Shown here one piece after another: positions 45,420 through 53,421 of a DNA stretch of 64,000 nt. Under the pieces are notes generated by a model, which was given only the letters and a program-made list of their open reading frames with translations, was not told where the DNA came from and made no database searches. This DNA is from an uncultured Agathobacter sp. (GTDB taxonomy: Bacteria > Bacillota > Clostridia > Lachnospirales > Lachnospiraceae), in NCBI GenBank assembly GCA_944381555.1, contig CALWLL010000056.1:124001-188000 (forward strand), in the 5' to 3' direction. The translations under genes and the position numbers were made by a program. Numbering within the stretch: position 1 is the first letter of the stretch; every line of letters starts with the position of its first letter.

Positions 45420-45893
45420 TTACTCTGGAATATCTTCATACTGGTCCATGAAATTGTTGTTTTCTACAGAAAAGTAGCTGACCTGCTCTTCTGATGCATA
45501 ATTCATTCCCAGTTGGTTAATTGCTACATCTTTAATATACTCCAAATCTACTGATGTGACAATCTCCTTATATCGGGCATCATTATCCGCCTTTAAATCT
45601 GTAATCTGGCTCTCTAATGCCGCAATATTCTTCATTCTCTGACTTACCTGCGACTGCATCTGAATTAGGGATACTGCCGCTAAAGCAACAACTGCAACAC
45701 AGGCAGAAAGAAACATAACATACCCCCTGCTCATATACAAGGCGCGTTCCCTGTTTCTCCTTGCCGCGTTTCTTCTGCGTTTTCTGCGCTGTTCTTCTTC
45801 TATTCTGCGTCTGTCAGGTCTTTGCGGCCGTCTGACCGGCTGAGTTTCTAATTCCCTGACTGCACTTCCGTTTATATAGTATGTTCTGCTCAT
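45420..45893 (-). CDS. ftsL: FtsL-like septum formation initiator protein
   Basis: 157 residues, bitopic. An Arg-rich cytoplasmic segment (RRPQRPDRRRIEEEQRRKRR) is followed by one membrane helix (YVMFLSACVAVVALAAVSLI, about 58-77) and a coiled coil (MKNIAALESQITDLKADNDA). Its size, topology and position between rsmH and the PBP fit FtsL, which sequence similarity alone can rarely establish. It is 25 bases after rsmH and 15 bases before the PBP gene. Confidence 0.82.
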   Translation of the reverse strand: MSRTYYINGSAVRELETQPVRRPQRPDRRRIEEEQRRKRRRNAARRNRERALYMSRGYVMFLSACVAVVALAAVSLIQMQSQVSQRMKNIAALESQITDLKADNDARYKEIVTSVDLEYIKDVAINQLGMNYASEEQVSYFSVENNNFMDQYEDIPE

Positions 45894-45917
45894 AATTTAT
45901 TGCTCCAATGAAAATGA

Positions 45918-46865
45918 TTATTTTTCTGTCTGCTTCTCGAAGATGCGAAGCTTCGCACTCTTCGATCTGCTGTTTGCTTCCAGTTCTTCCTTTGACGGAA
46001 TAACCGGTTTTCTTGTCACTACATGTCCCTTTGACTTTTTGCCGCATACACAAACCGGAAAATCGCTTGGACATGTGCAAGGATTTTCATTCTTCTTAAA
46101 AATTGTTTTTACAATGCGGTCTTCTAAAGAGTGGAAGGTAATGATACAAATTCTTCCTTCCTCATTTAAAAGCTCAATCATGTCATCTAAGGTATCTCTT
46201 AATACGTCCAATTCCCTGTTCAGTTCAATTCGGATTGCCTGATATGTACGTTTAGACGGATGTCCTCCCGTAGCCTTCATTTTCATCGGAATTGCTGCAT
46301 CAATAATCTCGTTCAGCCGTCCCGTTGTTAGAATCGGTTCTTTTTTTCTTGCGTTTACAATATGCTTTGCGATGTTCTTTGCAAATTTATCTTCCCCATA
46401 ATCCCGGATGATGCGAAACAGTTCCATTTCGCTGTATTCATTCACAATATCCTTCGCAGTGAGCGTTTGTCTGTCATCCATTCGCATATCTAAAGGGGCG
46501 TCTGCACTCCGATAAGTAAATCCTCTCTCAGGAGTGTCTAACTGAAAGGAAGAAACGCCTAAATCAAGGACTATGCCATCCACTTTCTCCACTCCCAGCT
46601 CCCGCAGTATCTGTCTCATATTGGAATAATTGCTTCTTACGATAGTTACCATGTCGCCAAACCCGGCTAATCTCTCACCCGCAGCACGAATTGCATCTGC
46701 ATCCTGGTCAATTCCAATGAATCTGCCCTGACCATTTAAGCGTTTGCATACTTCATAAGCATGTCCGCCTCCGCCAAGAGTTCCATCTACATAAATCCCG
46801 CCCGGACGCACATTCAAATATTCAATTGTCTCATCCAATAATACGGAATAGTGATTAAACTCCAT
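45918..46865 (-). CDS. rsmH: 16S rRNA (cytosine-N4) methyltransferase RsmH
   Basis: 315 residues. It methylates N4 of C1402 in 16S rRNA using [63 protein letters not shown] and [20 protein letters not shown] are all characteristic. It is the second gene of the dcw cluster, 21 bases after mraZ, its normal place. Confidence 0.97.
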   Translation of the reverse strand: MEFNHYSVLLDETIEYLNVRPGGIYVDGTLGGGGHAYEVCKRLNGQGRFIGIDQDADAIRAAGERLAGFGDMVTIVRSNYSNMRQILRELGVEKVDGIVLDLGVSSFQLDTPERGFTYRSADAPLDMRMDDRQTLTAKDIVNEYSEMELFRIIRDYGEDKFAKNIAKHIVNARKKEPILTTGRLNEIIDAAIPMKMKATGGHPSKRTYQAIRIELNRELDVLRDTLDDMIELLNEEGRICIITFHSLEDRIVKTIFKKNENPCTCPSDFPVCVCGKKSKGHVVTRKPVIPSKEELEANSRSKSAKLRIFEKQTEK

Positions 46866-46886
46866 GCTTTTCTATCCTTTCAACGA

Positions 46887-47318
46887 TTAAATTCCAAACC
46901 CAAGTTCAGCCATATGTTCAGCGATTTCATCCATATCATCATAATCACCGCTATCCTGCCATTTTTCTTTACTCCAGATTTCCACACGGCTTAAAACACC
47001 TACAGAAACTACATCTTTATCAATGCCTGCATATTCTCTTAAGTTTGTAGGAATTAAGATTCTTCCCTGCTTGTCCACCTCACAGGTTGCTGCACCTGCA
47101 AAGAAGAAACGCATGAATTTTCTTGCATCCTTGGAAGTAAGTGGTTTTTCGCGGAAGGACTTCTCAATATTTGCCCATTCTTCATTGGAATATACGAAAA
47201 GACATCCATCTAAGCCCTTGGTAATTACAAATTCATTACCAAGCTGTTCACGGAATTTGGACGGAACAATCAGTCTGCCCTTAGCATCAATTGTATGGTT
47301 GTATTCTCCCATGAACAT
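46887..47318 (-). CDS. mraZ: Transcriptional regulator MraZ
   Basis: 143 residues, two AbrB/SpoVT-like swapped-hairpin repeats: [20 protein letters not shown] (about 4-23) and [20 protein letters not shown] (about 76-95), each with the DxKGR-type signature. MraZ binds short direct repeats in its own promoter and controls the dcw cluster; four such boxes lie upstream. First gene of the cluster. Confidence 0.96.
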   Translation of the reverse strand: MFMGEYNHTIDAKGRLIVPSKFREQLGNEFVITKGLDGCLFVYSNEEWANIEKSFREKPLTSKDARKFMRFFFAGAATCEVDKQGRILIPTNLREYAGIDKDVVSVGVLSRVEIWSKEKWQDSGDYDDMDEIAEHMAELGFGI

Positions 47319-47391
47319 GGCGATTTCTCCTTTCCCTTTTTTATTCAGAGGCAGGTGTGTTGAAAAGTTATCAACATACTTATCAACTTAT

Positions 47392-47442
47392 CCACCACTT
47401 TCCTCCACTTTTATGGCTTTTCGCTCCACTTTCCTCCACTTT
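47392..47442 (-). promoter_or_regulatory. Four MraZ-type operator boxes
   Basis: On the minus strand AAAGTGGAGG (47433-47442), AAAGTGGAGC (47423-47432), AAAGTGGAGG (47402-47411) and AAAGTGGTGG (47392-47401). Boxes within a pair start 10 bases apart and the pairs are 31 bases apart, so all four face the same side of the helix. The GTGG core and 10-base spacing match the known MraZ-box style. Confidence 0.8.
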
Positions 47443-47448
47443 TTTACT

Positions 47449-47477
47449 ATATTACTCCATAAAGTCCATAAAATCAA
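47449..47477 (-). promoter_or_regulatory. Sigma-A promoter of mraZ / dcw cluster
   Basis: Minus strand TTGATT (47472-47477), 17 bases, TAATAT (47449-47454). The MraZ boxes begin seven bases downstream of the -10, overlapping the start of transcription. Confidence 0.75.
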
Positions 47478-47511
47478 TACTTTTCAGAAAAAAGTACTTG
47501 GTTTTTAGCAC

Positions 47512-47541
47512 AAAAAAAGACGTACGATAAACTCGTACGCC
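47512..47541 (-). terminator. Terminator after the lgt / Spo0E-like pair
   Basis: GGCGTACGA/TCGTACGTC stem on the minus strand followed by TTTTTTT, 23 bases after the Spo0E-like stop codon. Confidence 0.85.
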
Positions 47542-47563
47542 TTTTATAACTATTTAGTTTTTC

Positions 47564-47725
47564 TTATGCCGGAATCTGCTCTTCCATTTCAATATACGTT
47601 TCGATCAGCTTATCAAGCTGTACGCTTTTTGCGTAATATACTTCATACTGATCCTTTACAATTGACTCATTTAACTCATCTCTTAAATTTTCAATTTCTG
47701 ATTTGAGCTCGACTATTCTTTTCAT
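47564..47725 (-). CDS. Spo0E-like aspartyl-phosphate phosphatase (53 residues)
   Basis: A 53-codon frame: MKRIVELKSEIENLRDELNE, then about 12 residues, then YYAKSVQLDKLIETYIEMEE. The two-helix pattern with Ser-x-x-Leu-Asp (SVQLD) in helix 2 is the Spo0E-family signature; that motif removes phosphate from Spo0A~P in Bacillus. The size fits the family (50-90 residues). A GGGTGA lies seven bases before the ATG. It begins 17 bases after lgt on the same strand and is closed by its own terminator, so lgt and this gene form a transcription unit. It probably tunes entry into sporulation. Confidence 0.78.
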   Translation of the reverse strand: MKRIVELKSEIENLRDELNESIVKDQYEVYYAKSVQLDKLIETYIEMEEQIPA

Positions 47726-47742
47726 TTTTTTCACCCATTATC

Positions 47743-48618
47743 TTAAAGTTCTTCATTAGACTTTTTAATTTTGATAGTTTTTCTTTTTATAATTATCCAA
47801 ACAATGGAAACAACCACCATTACTGCTGCCAAAACCTGAGACACCGGAATGTCTGTGTCTGGTATCAATAACTGGTCTGTTCTAAGTGATTCAATCCAAA
47901 ACCTGCCTGTCCCGTAAGCCGCCAGATATAATAGGAATACCTCACCCTCGAACTTGCGGTGTTTCAAGTAACACAATAAGAAAATTAGCACACCAAGATT
48001 CCATAAGGATTCATACAAGAAGGTTGGATGTACCTGAATATAAGAAACTCCGTCAACAAAAACGATGTTTTCTCTTAATTCCTGGGTAATTTCTCCGCTT
48101 CTAACCGCAGAAACCGGCAATTGCATAGCCAGAAGATTATCTGTATATCCGCCAAAGGCTTCCCGGTTAAAGAAGTTTCCCCATCTTCCTATACACTGTC
48201 CCAACGCAACCGCAGGAGCTGCAACATCAGCAATTGGGCCGATTTTCATTTTCTTACCTTTTGCATATGCGCATACAGCAATGACTGCCGCCAGAATACC
48301 CCCATAAATCGCGAGCCCGCCCTCTCTAATGTTAAAAATTCTTGTGAGGTCCTGACTGTAATAGTCCCACTGAAATGCCACAAAATACAATCTTGCACCA
48401 ATAATCGCAGAAAGAATCGCTATGATTGCGATATCATAGTATTTGTCAGAATCTTGTCCGGTCTTCTTGGCGAGATGAACCGCTAGCATAATCGCTCCCA
48501 TCATTCCAACCGCAATAATAATTCCATAATAGGCTATTGCAAAGTCACCTATCATTATGTTCTTACCAACATTATCCAGATAAATATGTAAGTTAGGAAA
48601 ATTAATATTATAATCCAA
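47743..48618 (-). CDS. lgt: Prolipoprotein diacylglyceryl transferase Lgt
   Basis: 291 residues from a TTG start at 48618 with AGGGAGG eight bases upstream; an ATG 18 codons earlier (48672) has no such site and adds a charged, atypical leader. Seven membrane helices. The Lgt signature appears as GLAIYGGILAAVIAVC, ALGQCIGRWGNFFNREAFGG (catalytic region, Arg and Asn) and HPTFLYESLWN. It attaches diacylglycerol to the lipobox Cys of prelipoproteins such as the binding protein at 24954. Followed by the Spo0E-like gene. Confidence 0.95.
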   Translation of the reverse strand: MDYNINFPNLHIYLDNVGKNIMIGDFAIAYYGIIIAVGMMGAIMLAVHLAKKTGQDSDKYYDIAIIAILSAIIGARLYFVAFQWDYYSQDLTRIFNIREGGLAIYGGILAAVIAVCAYAKGKKMKIGPIADVAAPAVALGQCIGRWGNFFNREAFGGYTDNLLAMQLPVSAVRSGEITQELRENIVFVDGVSYIQVHPTFLYESLWNLGVLIFLLCYLKHRKFEGEVFLLYLAAYGTGRFWIESLRTDQLLIPDTDIPVSQVLAAVMVVVSIVWIIIKRKTIKIKKSNEEL

Positions 48619-48843
48619 GTTTCTAACCTCCCTTGATTTGGTTCTTTTACATTTTACGATAACATTATCCAAAAATCAACCAATCTGGCTGACAAGTTAT
48701 TGCTATAATTCGACAAAATACGCAATGCATTTATGTAACAGGCATATTTTCGCACTTTTATGCACTTGTTTCTTCGCTGGTCTTTTGCAAATATTTACAA
48801 AAAACCAGTGAAAAAACGCTTGACGAGCTATACGAAATCGTTT

Positions 48844-49158
48844 TTATTTCGGTTCGAAGCTTCCGCACTCCGTTTCACCATTCGTTACAGCATGTCTTCC
48901 TGCTATGCCAATGTGGTCTGCGGCACATATTTTTGAATCATTAAACCTGCAATTTAAGGCATCACATGAAACCTGTGTCTCTTTCTTTGGTCCGCAGCAC
49001 GCATTTAATAAAGTGTTTGTCCCTTTCGGTGAAAAGCTATTACATACTGTTTCCGATGACTTATTGGCTTCGCGTCCTCCTACCGTAATATTATCCCGTC
49101 TGCAGCTATTGCTGCTATTATACGCACAACCTGTAACATTGCAATCTAACCTTGTCAT
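48844..49158 (-). CDS. DUF1540 domain protein, two tandem repeats
   Basis: 104 residues from the ATG at 49158, preceded by GTGGAGG seven bases upstream; a longer frame has no ribosome site. It consists of two DUF1540 repeats: CNVTGCAYNSSNSCRRDNIT plus VCNSFSP, and CDALNCRFNDSKICAADHIG plus ECGSFEP. Each has four Cys and could bind metal; this is inference. Function unknown. DUF1540 proteins are frequent in spore-forming clostridia. The 225 bases between it and lgt hold no gene I can see. Confidence 0.85.
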   Translation of the reverse strand: MTRLDCNVTGCAYNSSNSCRRDNITVGGREANKSSETVCNSFSPKGTNTLLNACCGPKKETQVSCDALNCRFNDSKICAADHIGIAGRHAVTNGETECGSFEPK

Positions 49159-49245
49159 GATTCTACCTCCACTTTTACTCAAATATTTGTCTGAAATTAC
49201 AGTTTTAGTATAAATCATAGATTTGAATTTATACTGTAAAAAAAT

Positions 49246-49404
49246 AACAAATTGTGCGCTTGACGCACACCTTCGCGCCCGAGCGGTATCGCAAAGCGAC
49301 TATTTCCTTTCCGCGAGGTGCGCATTCTTCGCGGAGCGTTTTTAATATCATAGAAAAGTAAATTTCTTTCACGCGTTAATGTATCACGGTCTTTCCTATG
49401 ATAT
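49246..49404. repeat. Structured intergenic repeat, copy B (downstream of thrS)
   Basis: Same two-module layout as copy A at 31258. Module 1 has stems GTGCG/CGCAC, TCGC-AAA-GCGA and CCGCGAGG/CTTCGCGG (49311-49334) followed by TTTTT. The third stem differs from copy A at several bases but still pairs. Module 2 arms are ATATCATAGAAAAG (49345-49358) and CTTTCCTATGATAT (49391-49404). On the minus strand it starts right after the thrS terminator T-run. No open frame. Confidence 0.8.
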
Positions 49405-49405
49405 G

Positions 49406-49443
49406 AAAAACTCTGCCATTCGTTGCCTCACAAATGACAGAGT
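49406..49443 (-). terminator. thrS terminator
   Basis: Minus strand AACTCTG-CATT ... AATG-CAGAGTT followed by TTTTTC; 24 bases after the thrS stop codon. Repeat copy B abuts the T-run. Confidence 0.85.
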
Positions 49444-49467
49444 TCCCAGAAATTCAGATGCTCTATT

Positions 49468-51432
49468 TTATTTTACTTCTTCCGCCACTTCAACCTTACG
49501 AATTTCTTTTGTACGGATTTCCTTACAAATCTGTTCCATGAACTGTGCCAAAGGTTTTACTCCTTCATCACCTGCAAAACGGCTTCTTACAGAAACCGTA
49601 CCATCTATTTCTTCCTGCGCCCCAACGACTAACATATACGGAAGTCTGTCCATACGGGCTTCACGAATCTTGTAGCCAATCTTCTCTGCACGGTTGTCTA
49701 CTGTTGCATCCACGCCGTTTGCTTTTAATTCTTTCATAACTTTCTGGGCATATTCCGCATATTTTTCCGAAATCGGAAGCACACGCACCTGCTCCGGGCA
49801 AAGCCATGTCGGGAATTTTCCTGCGTATTTTTCAATCAGCCATGCAAGCGTTCTTTCATAACATCCCAAGGAAGTTCTGTGAATGATGTAAGGACGAACC
49901 TTTTCTCCATTCTGATCCACATAGTACATATCAAAATTCTCTGCAATTGCACAGTCTAACTGGATAGTAATCATAGTATCTTCTTTGCCATATACATTCT
50001 TCGCCTGAATATCAATCTTAGGACCGTAGAAAGCTGCTTCGCCGTCCTCTTCTGTGAAAGAAACGCCTTTTTCAATCAACACCTGACGAAGCGCGTCCTG
50101 TGTTGAATTCCAGTAATTATCATCGCCAAGATATTTTGCCTTATTATTCGGGTCCCACTTTGAAAGACGGTAAGTTACGTCATCCTGTAAGCCTAGTGTT
50201 GAAAGAACATAGTAGGCCAGATCCAGACACGCCTTTAATTCTTCTTCTGCCTGATCCGGACGAATTACATTGTGTCCTTCTGAAATGGTAAACTGACGGA
50301 CACGCGTCAGACCATGCATTTCGCCGGAATCCTCAGAACGGAAAAGTGTAGAGGTCTCACCCATTCTGTATGGAAGGTCACGATAAGAATGCTGTTCGTT
50401 CTTGTATACATAATACTGGAACGGACATGTCATCGGACGAAGCGCAAATACTTCTTTATCTTTTTCTTCATCCCCCATTACAAACATGCCATCTTTGTAA
50501 TGATCCCAGTGTCCGGAAATTTTATAAAGATCGGATTTTGCCATAAGCGGTGTTCTTGTACGAACATAGCCCCACTCCTGTTCTTCTAAGTCTTCAATCC
50601 ATCTCTGGAGCTTCATAATCATCTTCGTTCCCTTTGGCGTGAAAAGAGGGAGTCCCTGTCCGACTACATCTACTGTTGTAAACAGTCCCATTTCACGTCC
50701 AAGTCTGTTATGGTCACGCATCTTAATATCTTCTAAGTGCTCCATGTGTTTCTGCAAATCTTCTTTATTGTTGTATGCTGTCGCATAAATTCTCTGAAGT
50801 CTTGCATTATCAGAATCTCCTCTCCAATATGCCATTGAAGAAGAAATCAGTTTATATGCTTTTACACCCTTTGTACTCATTAGATGAGGGCCTGCGCACA
50901 AATCTACGAAACCACCCTGATCATAGAAAGAAATTTCTGCATCTTCCGGGAGGTCTTCAATCAGCTCTACCTTATACGGTTCTTCTTTTTCCTTCATAAG
51001 AGCAATCGCTTCTTCTCTTGGAAGTGTAAATCTAGTAATTTTATGTCCTTCTTTGATAATTTTCTTCATTTCTGCTTCAATTGCATCTAAGTCTTCTCTT
51101 GAGAATGGCGCGCTGTCGAAATCATAGTAGAATCCATCCTCAATTGCCGGTCCGATAGCAACCTTTGCTTCCGGGAAAAGGCGTTTTACTGCCTGCGCCA
51201 TAATATGAGAGGCTGTATGACGAATTACCTGCAATCCTGCCGGATCATTTGCTGTTATGATATTTAATGCAGCATCCTCGCTGACTATGGTTCTTAAATC
51301 TACAATACTGCCGTTTAGTTCACCTGCACATGCCACACGCGCAAGTCCTTCACTGATATCTAATGCGATATCATAGATACTTTTTGCTTCACTGTACTCT
51401 TTTACAGAGCCATCTTTGAGTGTGATTTTCAT
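49468..51432 (-). CDS. thrS: Threonyl-tRNA synthetase
   Basis: 654 residues, full length. It has an N-terminal TGS domain (MKITLKDGSVKEYSEAKSIY), an editing domain with HIMAQAVKRLFP (second His/Cys site in FVDLCAGPHL), a class II core (RPMTCPFQYYVYKNEQHSYR, TRVRQFTISEGHN) and an anticodon-binding C-terminus (PEQVRVLPISEKYAEYAQKV). It charges tRNA-Thr. Expression is controlled by a T-box leader, and a palindromic repeat (copy C) sits in the leader between the T-box terminator and the ribosome site (GGAAGAGA). Confidence 0.97.
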   Translation of the reverse strand: MKITLKDGSVKEYSEAKSIYDIALDISEGLARVACAGELNGSIVDLRTIVSEDAALNIITANDPAGLQVIRHTASHIMAQAVKRLFPEAKVAIGPAIEDGFYYDFDSAPFSREDLDAIEAEMKKIIKEGHKITRFTLPREEAIALMKEKEEPYKVELIEDLPEDAEISFYDQGGFVDLCAGPHLMSTKGVKAYKLISSSMAYWRGDSDNARLQRIYATAYNNKEDLQKHMEHLEDIKMRDHNRLGREMGLFTTVDVVGQGLPLFTPKGTKMIMKLQRWIEDLEEQEWGYVRTRTPLMAKSDLYKISGHWDHYKDGMFVMGDEEKDKEVFALRPMTCPFQYYVYKNEQHSYRDLPYRMGETSTLFRSEDSGEMHGLTRVRQFTISEGHNVIRPDQAEEELKACLDLAYYVLSTLGLQDDVTYRLSKWDPNNKAKYLGDDNYWNSTQDALRQVLIEKGVSFTEEDGEAAFYGPKIDIQAKNVYGKEDTMITIQLDCAIAENFDMYYVDQNGEKVRPYIIHRTSLGCYERTLAWLIEKYAGKFPTWLCPEQVRVLPISEKYAEYAQKVMKELKANGVDATVDNRAEKIGYKIREARMDRLPYMLVVGAQEEIDGTVSVRSRFAGDEGVKPLAQFMEQICKEIRTKEIRKVEVAEEVK

Positions 51433-51469
51433 TTGATCTCTTCCTTTCTCTTTCCTGATTTTTATTAAT

Positions 51470-51547
51470 GGAGCATTTTTTATATCATAGGAAAGTTGTT
51501 TTCTTTCACTCGTTAACGTATGACGGTCTTTCCTATGATATAAAAAA
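51470..51547. repeat. Palindromic repeat, copy C (module 2 only) in the thrS leader
   Basis: Arms ATATCATAGGAAAG (51482-51495) and CTTTCCTATGATAT (51528-51541) are a perfect inverted repeat around a 32-base centre; T-runs and A-runs extend the symmetry to about 19 bases per side. The edge GGAGCATTTTTT is a remnant of module 1 seen in copies A and B. On the minus strand it follows the T-box terminator T-run directly. Confidence 0.8.
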
Positions 51548-51830
51548 TCCCGAATGATACATCACCTGTACCATTCGGGACGATTTACAAAGTCGTGGTT
51601 CCACCCGGGTTTACTCCATATACAACTGATTCTCCTGTAAGGGTGTAAACCATTTCCCGGAAACTGCTGTATATAAGCCTCTTTCGACGATAACGGCGTC
51701 TGCCGGACCTGATTGGGGTCACTCTGAGGTGGTCTTCGGCTGCTTCCTGTAAGGCGCTCGCACCGCATAAGCAAATCTTATGGCGCCTTTCTCTGATACA
51801 TTCCACAACGTACTCTTCTCATCAACGTTT
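51542..51830 (-). promoter_or_regulatory. T-box leader of thrS, threonine specific
   Basis: Minus strand features in order: AGAGAAAGGCGCC start of Stem I, GGTGCGAGCGCC, GAAGACCACCTCAGAG with ACC (51731-51733) at the specifier position, and the T-box core CCCGGGTGGAACCACG (about 51593-51608). The terminator TCCCGAATGGTAC/GTATCATTCGGGA ends in TTTTTT (51542-51580). ACC is a threonine codon, in agreement with the downstream gene. Uncharged tRNA-Thr would allow read-through. Confidence 0.9.
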
Positions 51831-51855
51831 TGTTTATGGACTTAATTTTTAATAC

Positions 51856-51884
51856 ATTGTATTCCCAAATTTCAAATTTGTAAA
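51856..51884 (-). promoter_or_regulatory. Sigma-A promoter of thrS
   Basis: Minus strand TTTACA (51879-51884), 17 bases, TACAAT (51856-51861), just upstream of the T-box leader. Confidence 0.65.
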
Positions 51885-51900
51885 GAAGTTTATGCAAAAA

Positions 51901-52401
51901 TTATTTTCCGCAGCACTGTTTGTACTTACGTCCGCTTCCGCATGGACATGGGTCGTTACGTCCAACTTTTTTGCCAACGACAACTGTGCCAGATTTCTTT
52001 TGTTCTAAGTAAAGAGCCTTCTGTGTCTCTTTATCGAAGATATCGTCCCACATTGGAAGTCCGTAAAGCCATTCTGCATTTGCAGCTACCATGCCTTTGT
52101 ATAATTTTACTTTATCAAACGCGAGACTGACCTTTGTATCTTCTTCCATCTCTTCAATTGGATTTGGGGTAACAAGACAATCGTTGATTCCATCTAAAAA
52201 TCCTGTCATTTCCATAACGGAAAGACCATATTTATCAGCGAGTTCTTTTACCGTACCTTCTACAACAGTATCCGGTTCCGATAATAATTTTTCATAAACA
52301 CCCTGCTCCTTTAAGAAGTAGTCTGCCCAGAATCTCTGCATCTGTCCCTGATCAGCTTTTTCATTATAAGCGATTTTGTGCCATTCTTTTAATAATGCCA
52401 T
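51901..52401 (-). CDS. SEC-C motif protein
   Basis: 166 residues from the ATG at 52401, which has AAAGGTGG eight bases upstream; an ATG four codons earlier overlaps that site and is less likely. The C-terminus [20 protein letters not shown] is a SEC-C zinc-binding motif, as at the end of SecA. The N-terminal ~145 residues are helical and unrecognised ([20 protein letters not shown]). SEC-C proteins often contact ribosomes or SecB-like partners, but the role of this one is unknown. It has its own promoter and a short GAGAC/GTCTC hairpin in the leader. Confidence 0.88.
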   Translation of the reverse strand: MALLKEWHKIAYNEKADQGQMQRFWADYFLKEQGVYEKLLSEPDTVVEGTVKELADKYGLSVMEMTGFLDGINDCLVTPNPIEEMEEDTKVSLAFDKVKLYKGMVAANAEWLYGLPMWDDIFDKETQKALYLEQKKSGTVVVGKKVGRNDPCPCGSGRKYKQCCGK

Positions 52402-52461
52402 CTTTTCATCCACCTTTATGTTTTTATATTATGAGACATATTCCGTCTCTGCGTAACCAAT

Positions 52462-52491
52462 AGTATAACAAAAAAATATATAATTTTACAA
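52462..52491 (-). promoter_or_regulatory. Sigma-A promoter of the SEC-C gene
   Basis: Minus strand TTGTAA (52486-52491), 18 bases, TATACT (52462-52467). Confidence 0.55.
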
Positions 52492-52502
52492 GCCCTTTAT
52501 TC

Positions 52503-52730
52503 TTACTCTTCCGGTTTGTCCTTTTCTTCACTGTTTTTCTTTTTTATCAGTTTAAAAATATATAAATATATCCAAAGCAATACCGGTACCAAGATAACGG
52601 TAACAACCGCCGCATGAAACATATTCGAATCAGCTTCTGTTGCGCTTGCTGCCGCGAAAACCAATACAACGTTGATACCAATAATCAATACAATTCCAAG
52701 TATTGCCAAAACCTGTTTTGCTTTTTTCAT
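52503..52730 (-). CDS. Small two-helix membrane protein of unknown function
   Basis: 75 residues from the ATG at 52730, which has AAAGGAG at proper spacing; the frame remains open upstream into the repeat-rich end of the DUF4340 gene but that part is a shadow. Two hydrophobic helices (about 4-27 and 36-60) with AAASATEADSN between them, then a charged tail (KLIKKKNSEEKDKPEE). It lies 70 bases after the DUF4340 gene on the same strand and may belong to the ABC operon. I do not recognise a family. Confidence 0.7.
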   Translation of the reverse strand: MKKAKQVLAILGIVLIIGINVVLVFAAASATEADSNMFHAAVVTVILVPVLLWIYLYIFKLIKKKNSEEKDKPEE

Positions 52731-52800
52731 GAAAAAATCTCCTTTAAATGCTAATATAACCTTAATTATATTAACATCCAAAGGAGAAGTTGTAAATTGA

Positions 52801-52878
52801 TTATTCTGACGAAGTTTCTGTTTCTGATGAAGTTTCTGTTTCTGACGAAGTTTCCGTTTCTGACGAAGTTTCTGTTTC
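52801..52878 (-). repeat. 18-base tandem repeat at the end of the DUF4340 gene
   Basis: Four copies of an 18-base unit encode Glu-Thr-Glu-Thr-Ser-Ser repeats to the stop codon. Copies differ only at a few third positions, so copy number is likely to vary by slippage. Confidence 0.85.
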
Positions 52879-53421
52879 TTCCGGCACATATTCCAAGTCT
52901 TCATGCGTAATTTCAAAATTGCTGATAAGCGTATCATCTACCAGATATAAATTGCTGTCACCTTCTACCATCAGGTAGTGTAAGCCCAGCATCTCATTTT
53001 CTGCGCCAATCCTTATGATTATCTGCGTGCCGTCTACCGTAAGTGTTATGGTATTTGCCGGCTCGTCAAATCCGTACTCCGACAGATCCTCGTATTCTGT
53101 AATTTTTTCATCTGCTGTTACATTTCCTGCATAATACAATACGGTCTGTATCTCAGATTCGTCCATGTCCAATGTGGTATCTCCGTCATAGAGCCAATTG
53201 TCTTCATCCTTAGAAAAGCTGTACGTTACGTCTTCATATATATAAGAAAATGCCGTTACATCATCTGCATCAAAATCTGTTACATATATTATACTTTTAG
53301 CACTTTCTTCTTCCTCTTTTTCCGCCTGTAGATCATCATAATATGAGATTCCAAAATAAGACAACAGACATACCGCCAGAATTCCCACAAGAATCATCAA
53401 TTGTTTTTTCTGCTTTTTCAT
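52801..53421 (-). CDS. DUF4340 domain protein, membrane-anchored
   Basis: 206 residues from the ATG at 53421, which overlaps the stop of the preceding gene (TAATG). One N-terminal membrane helix (QLMILVGILAVCLLSYFGIS, about 7-26) leads to an extracytoplasmic domain of DUF4340 type (AFSYIYEDVTYSFSKDEDNW, TITLTVDGTQIIIRIGAENE). The C-terminus is a low-complexity ETETSS repeat. DUF4340 genes typically follow GldG-like genes in ABC operons, as here; the job is unknown. Confidence 0.85.
   Translation of the reverse strand: MKKQKKQLMILVGILAVCLLSYFGISYYDDLQAEKEEEESAKSIIYVTDFDADDVTAFSYIYEDVTYSFSKDEDNWLYDGDTTLDMDESEIQTVLYYAGNVTADEKITEYEDLSEYGFDEPANTITLTVDGTQIIIRIGAENEMLGLHYLMVEGDSNLYLVDDTLISNFEITHEDLEYVPEETETSSETETSSETETSSETETSSE

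Noticed and set aside
51562..51806. Two 70-73 codon frames in the thrS leader
   Set aside because: They coincide with the T-box RNA structure, which fully explains the sequence; no ribosome sites.
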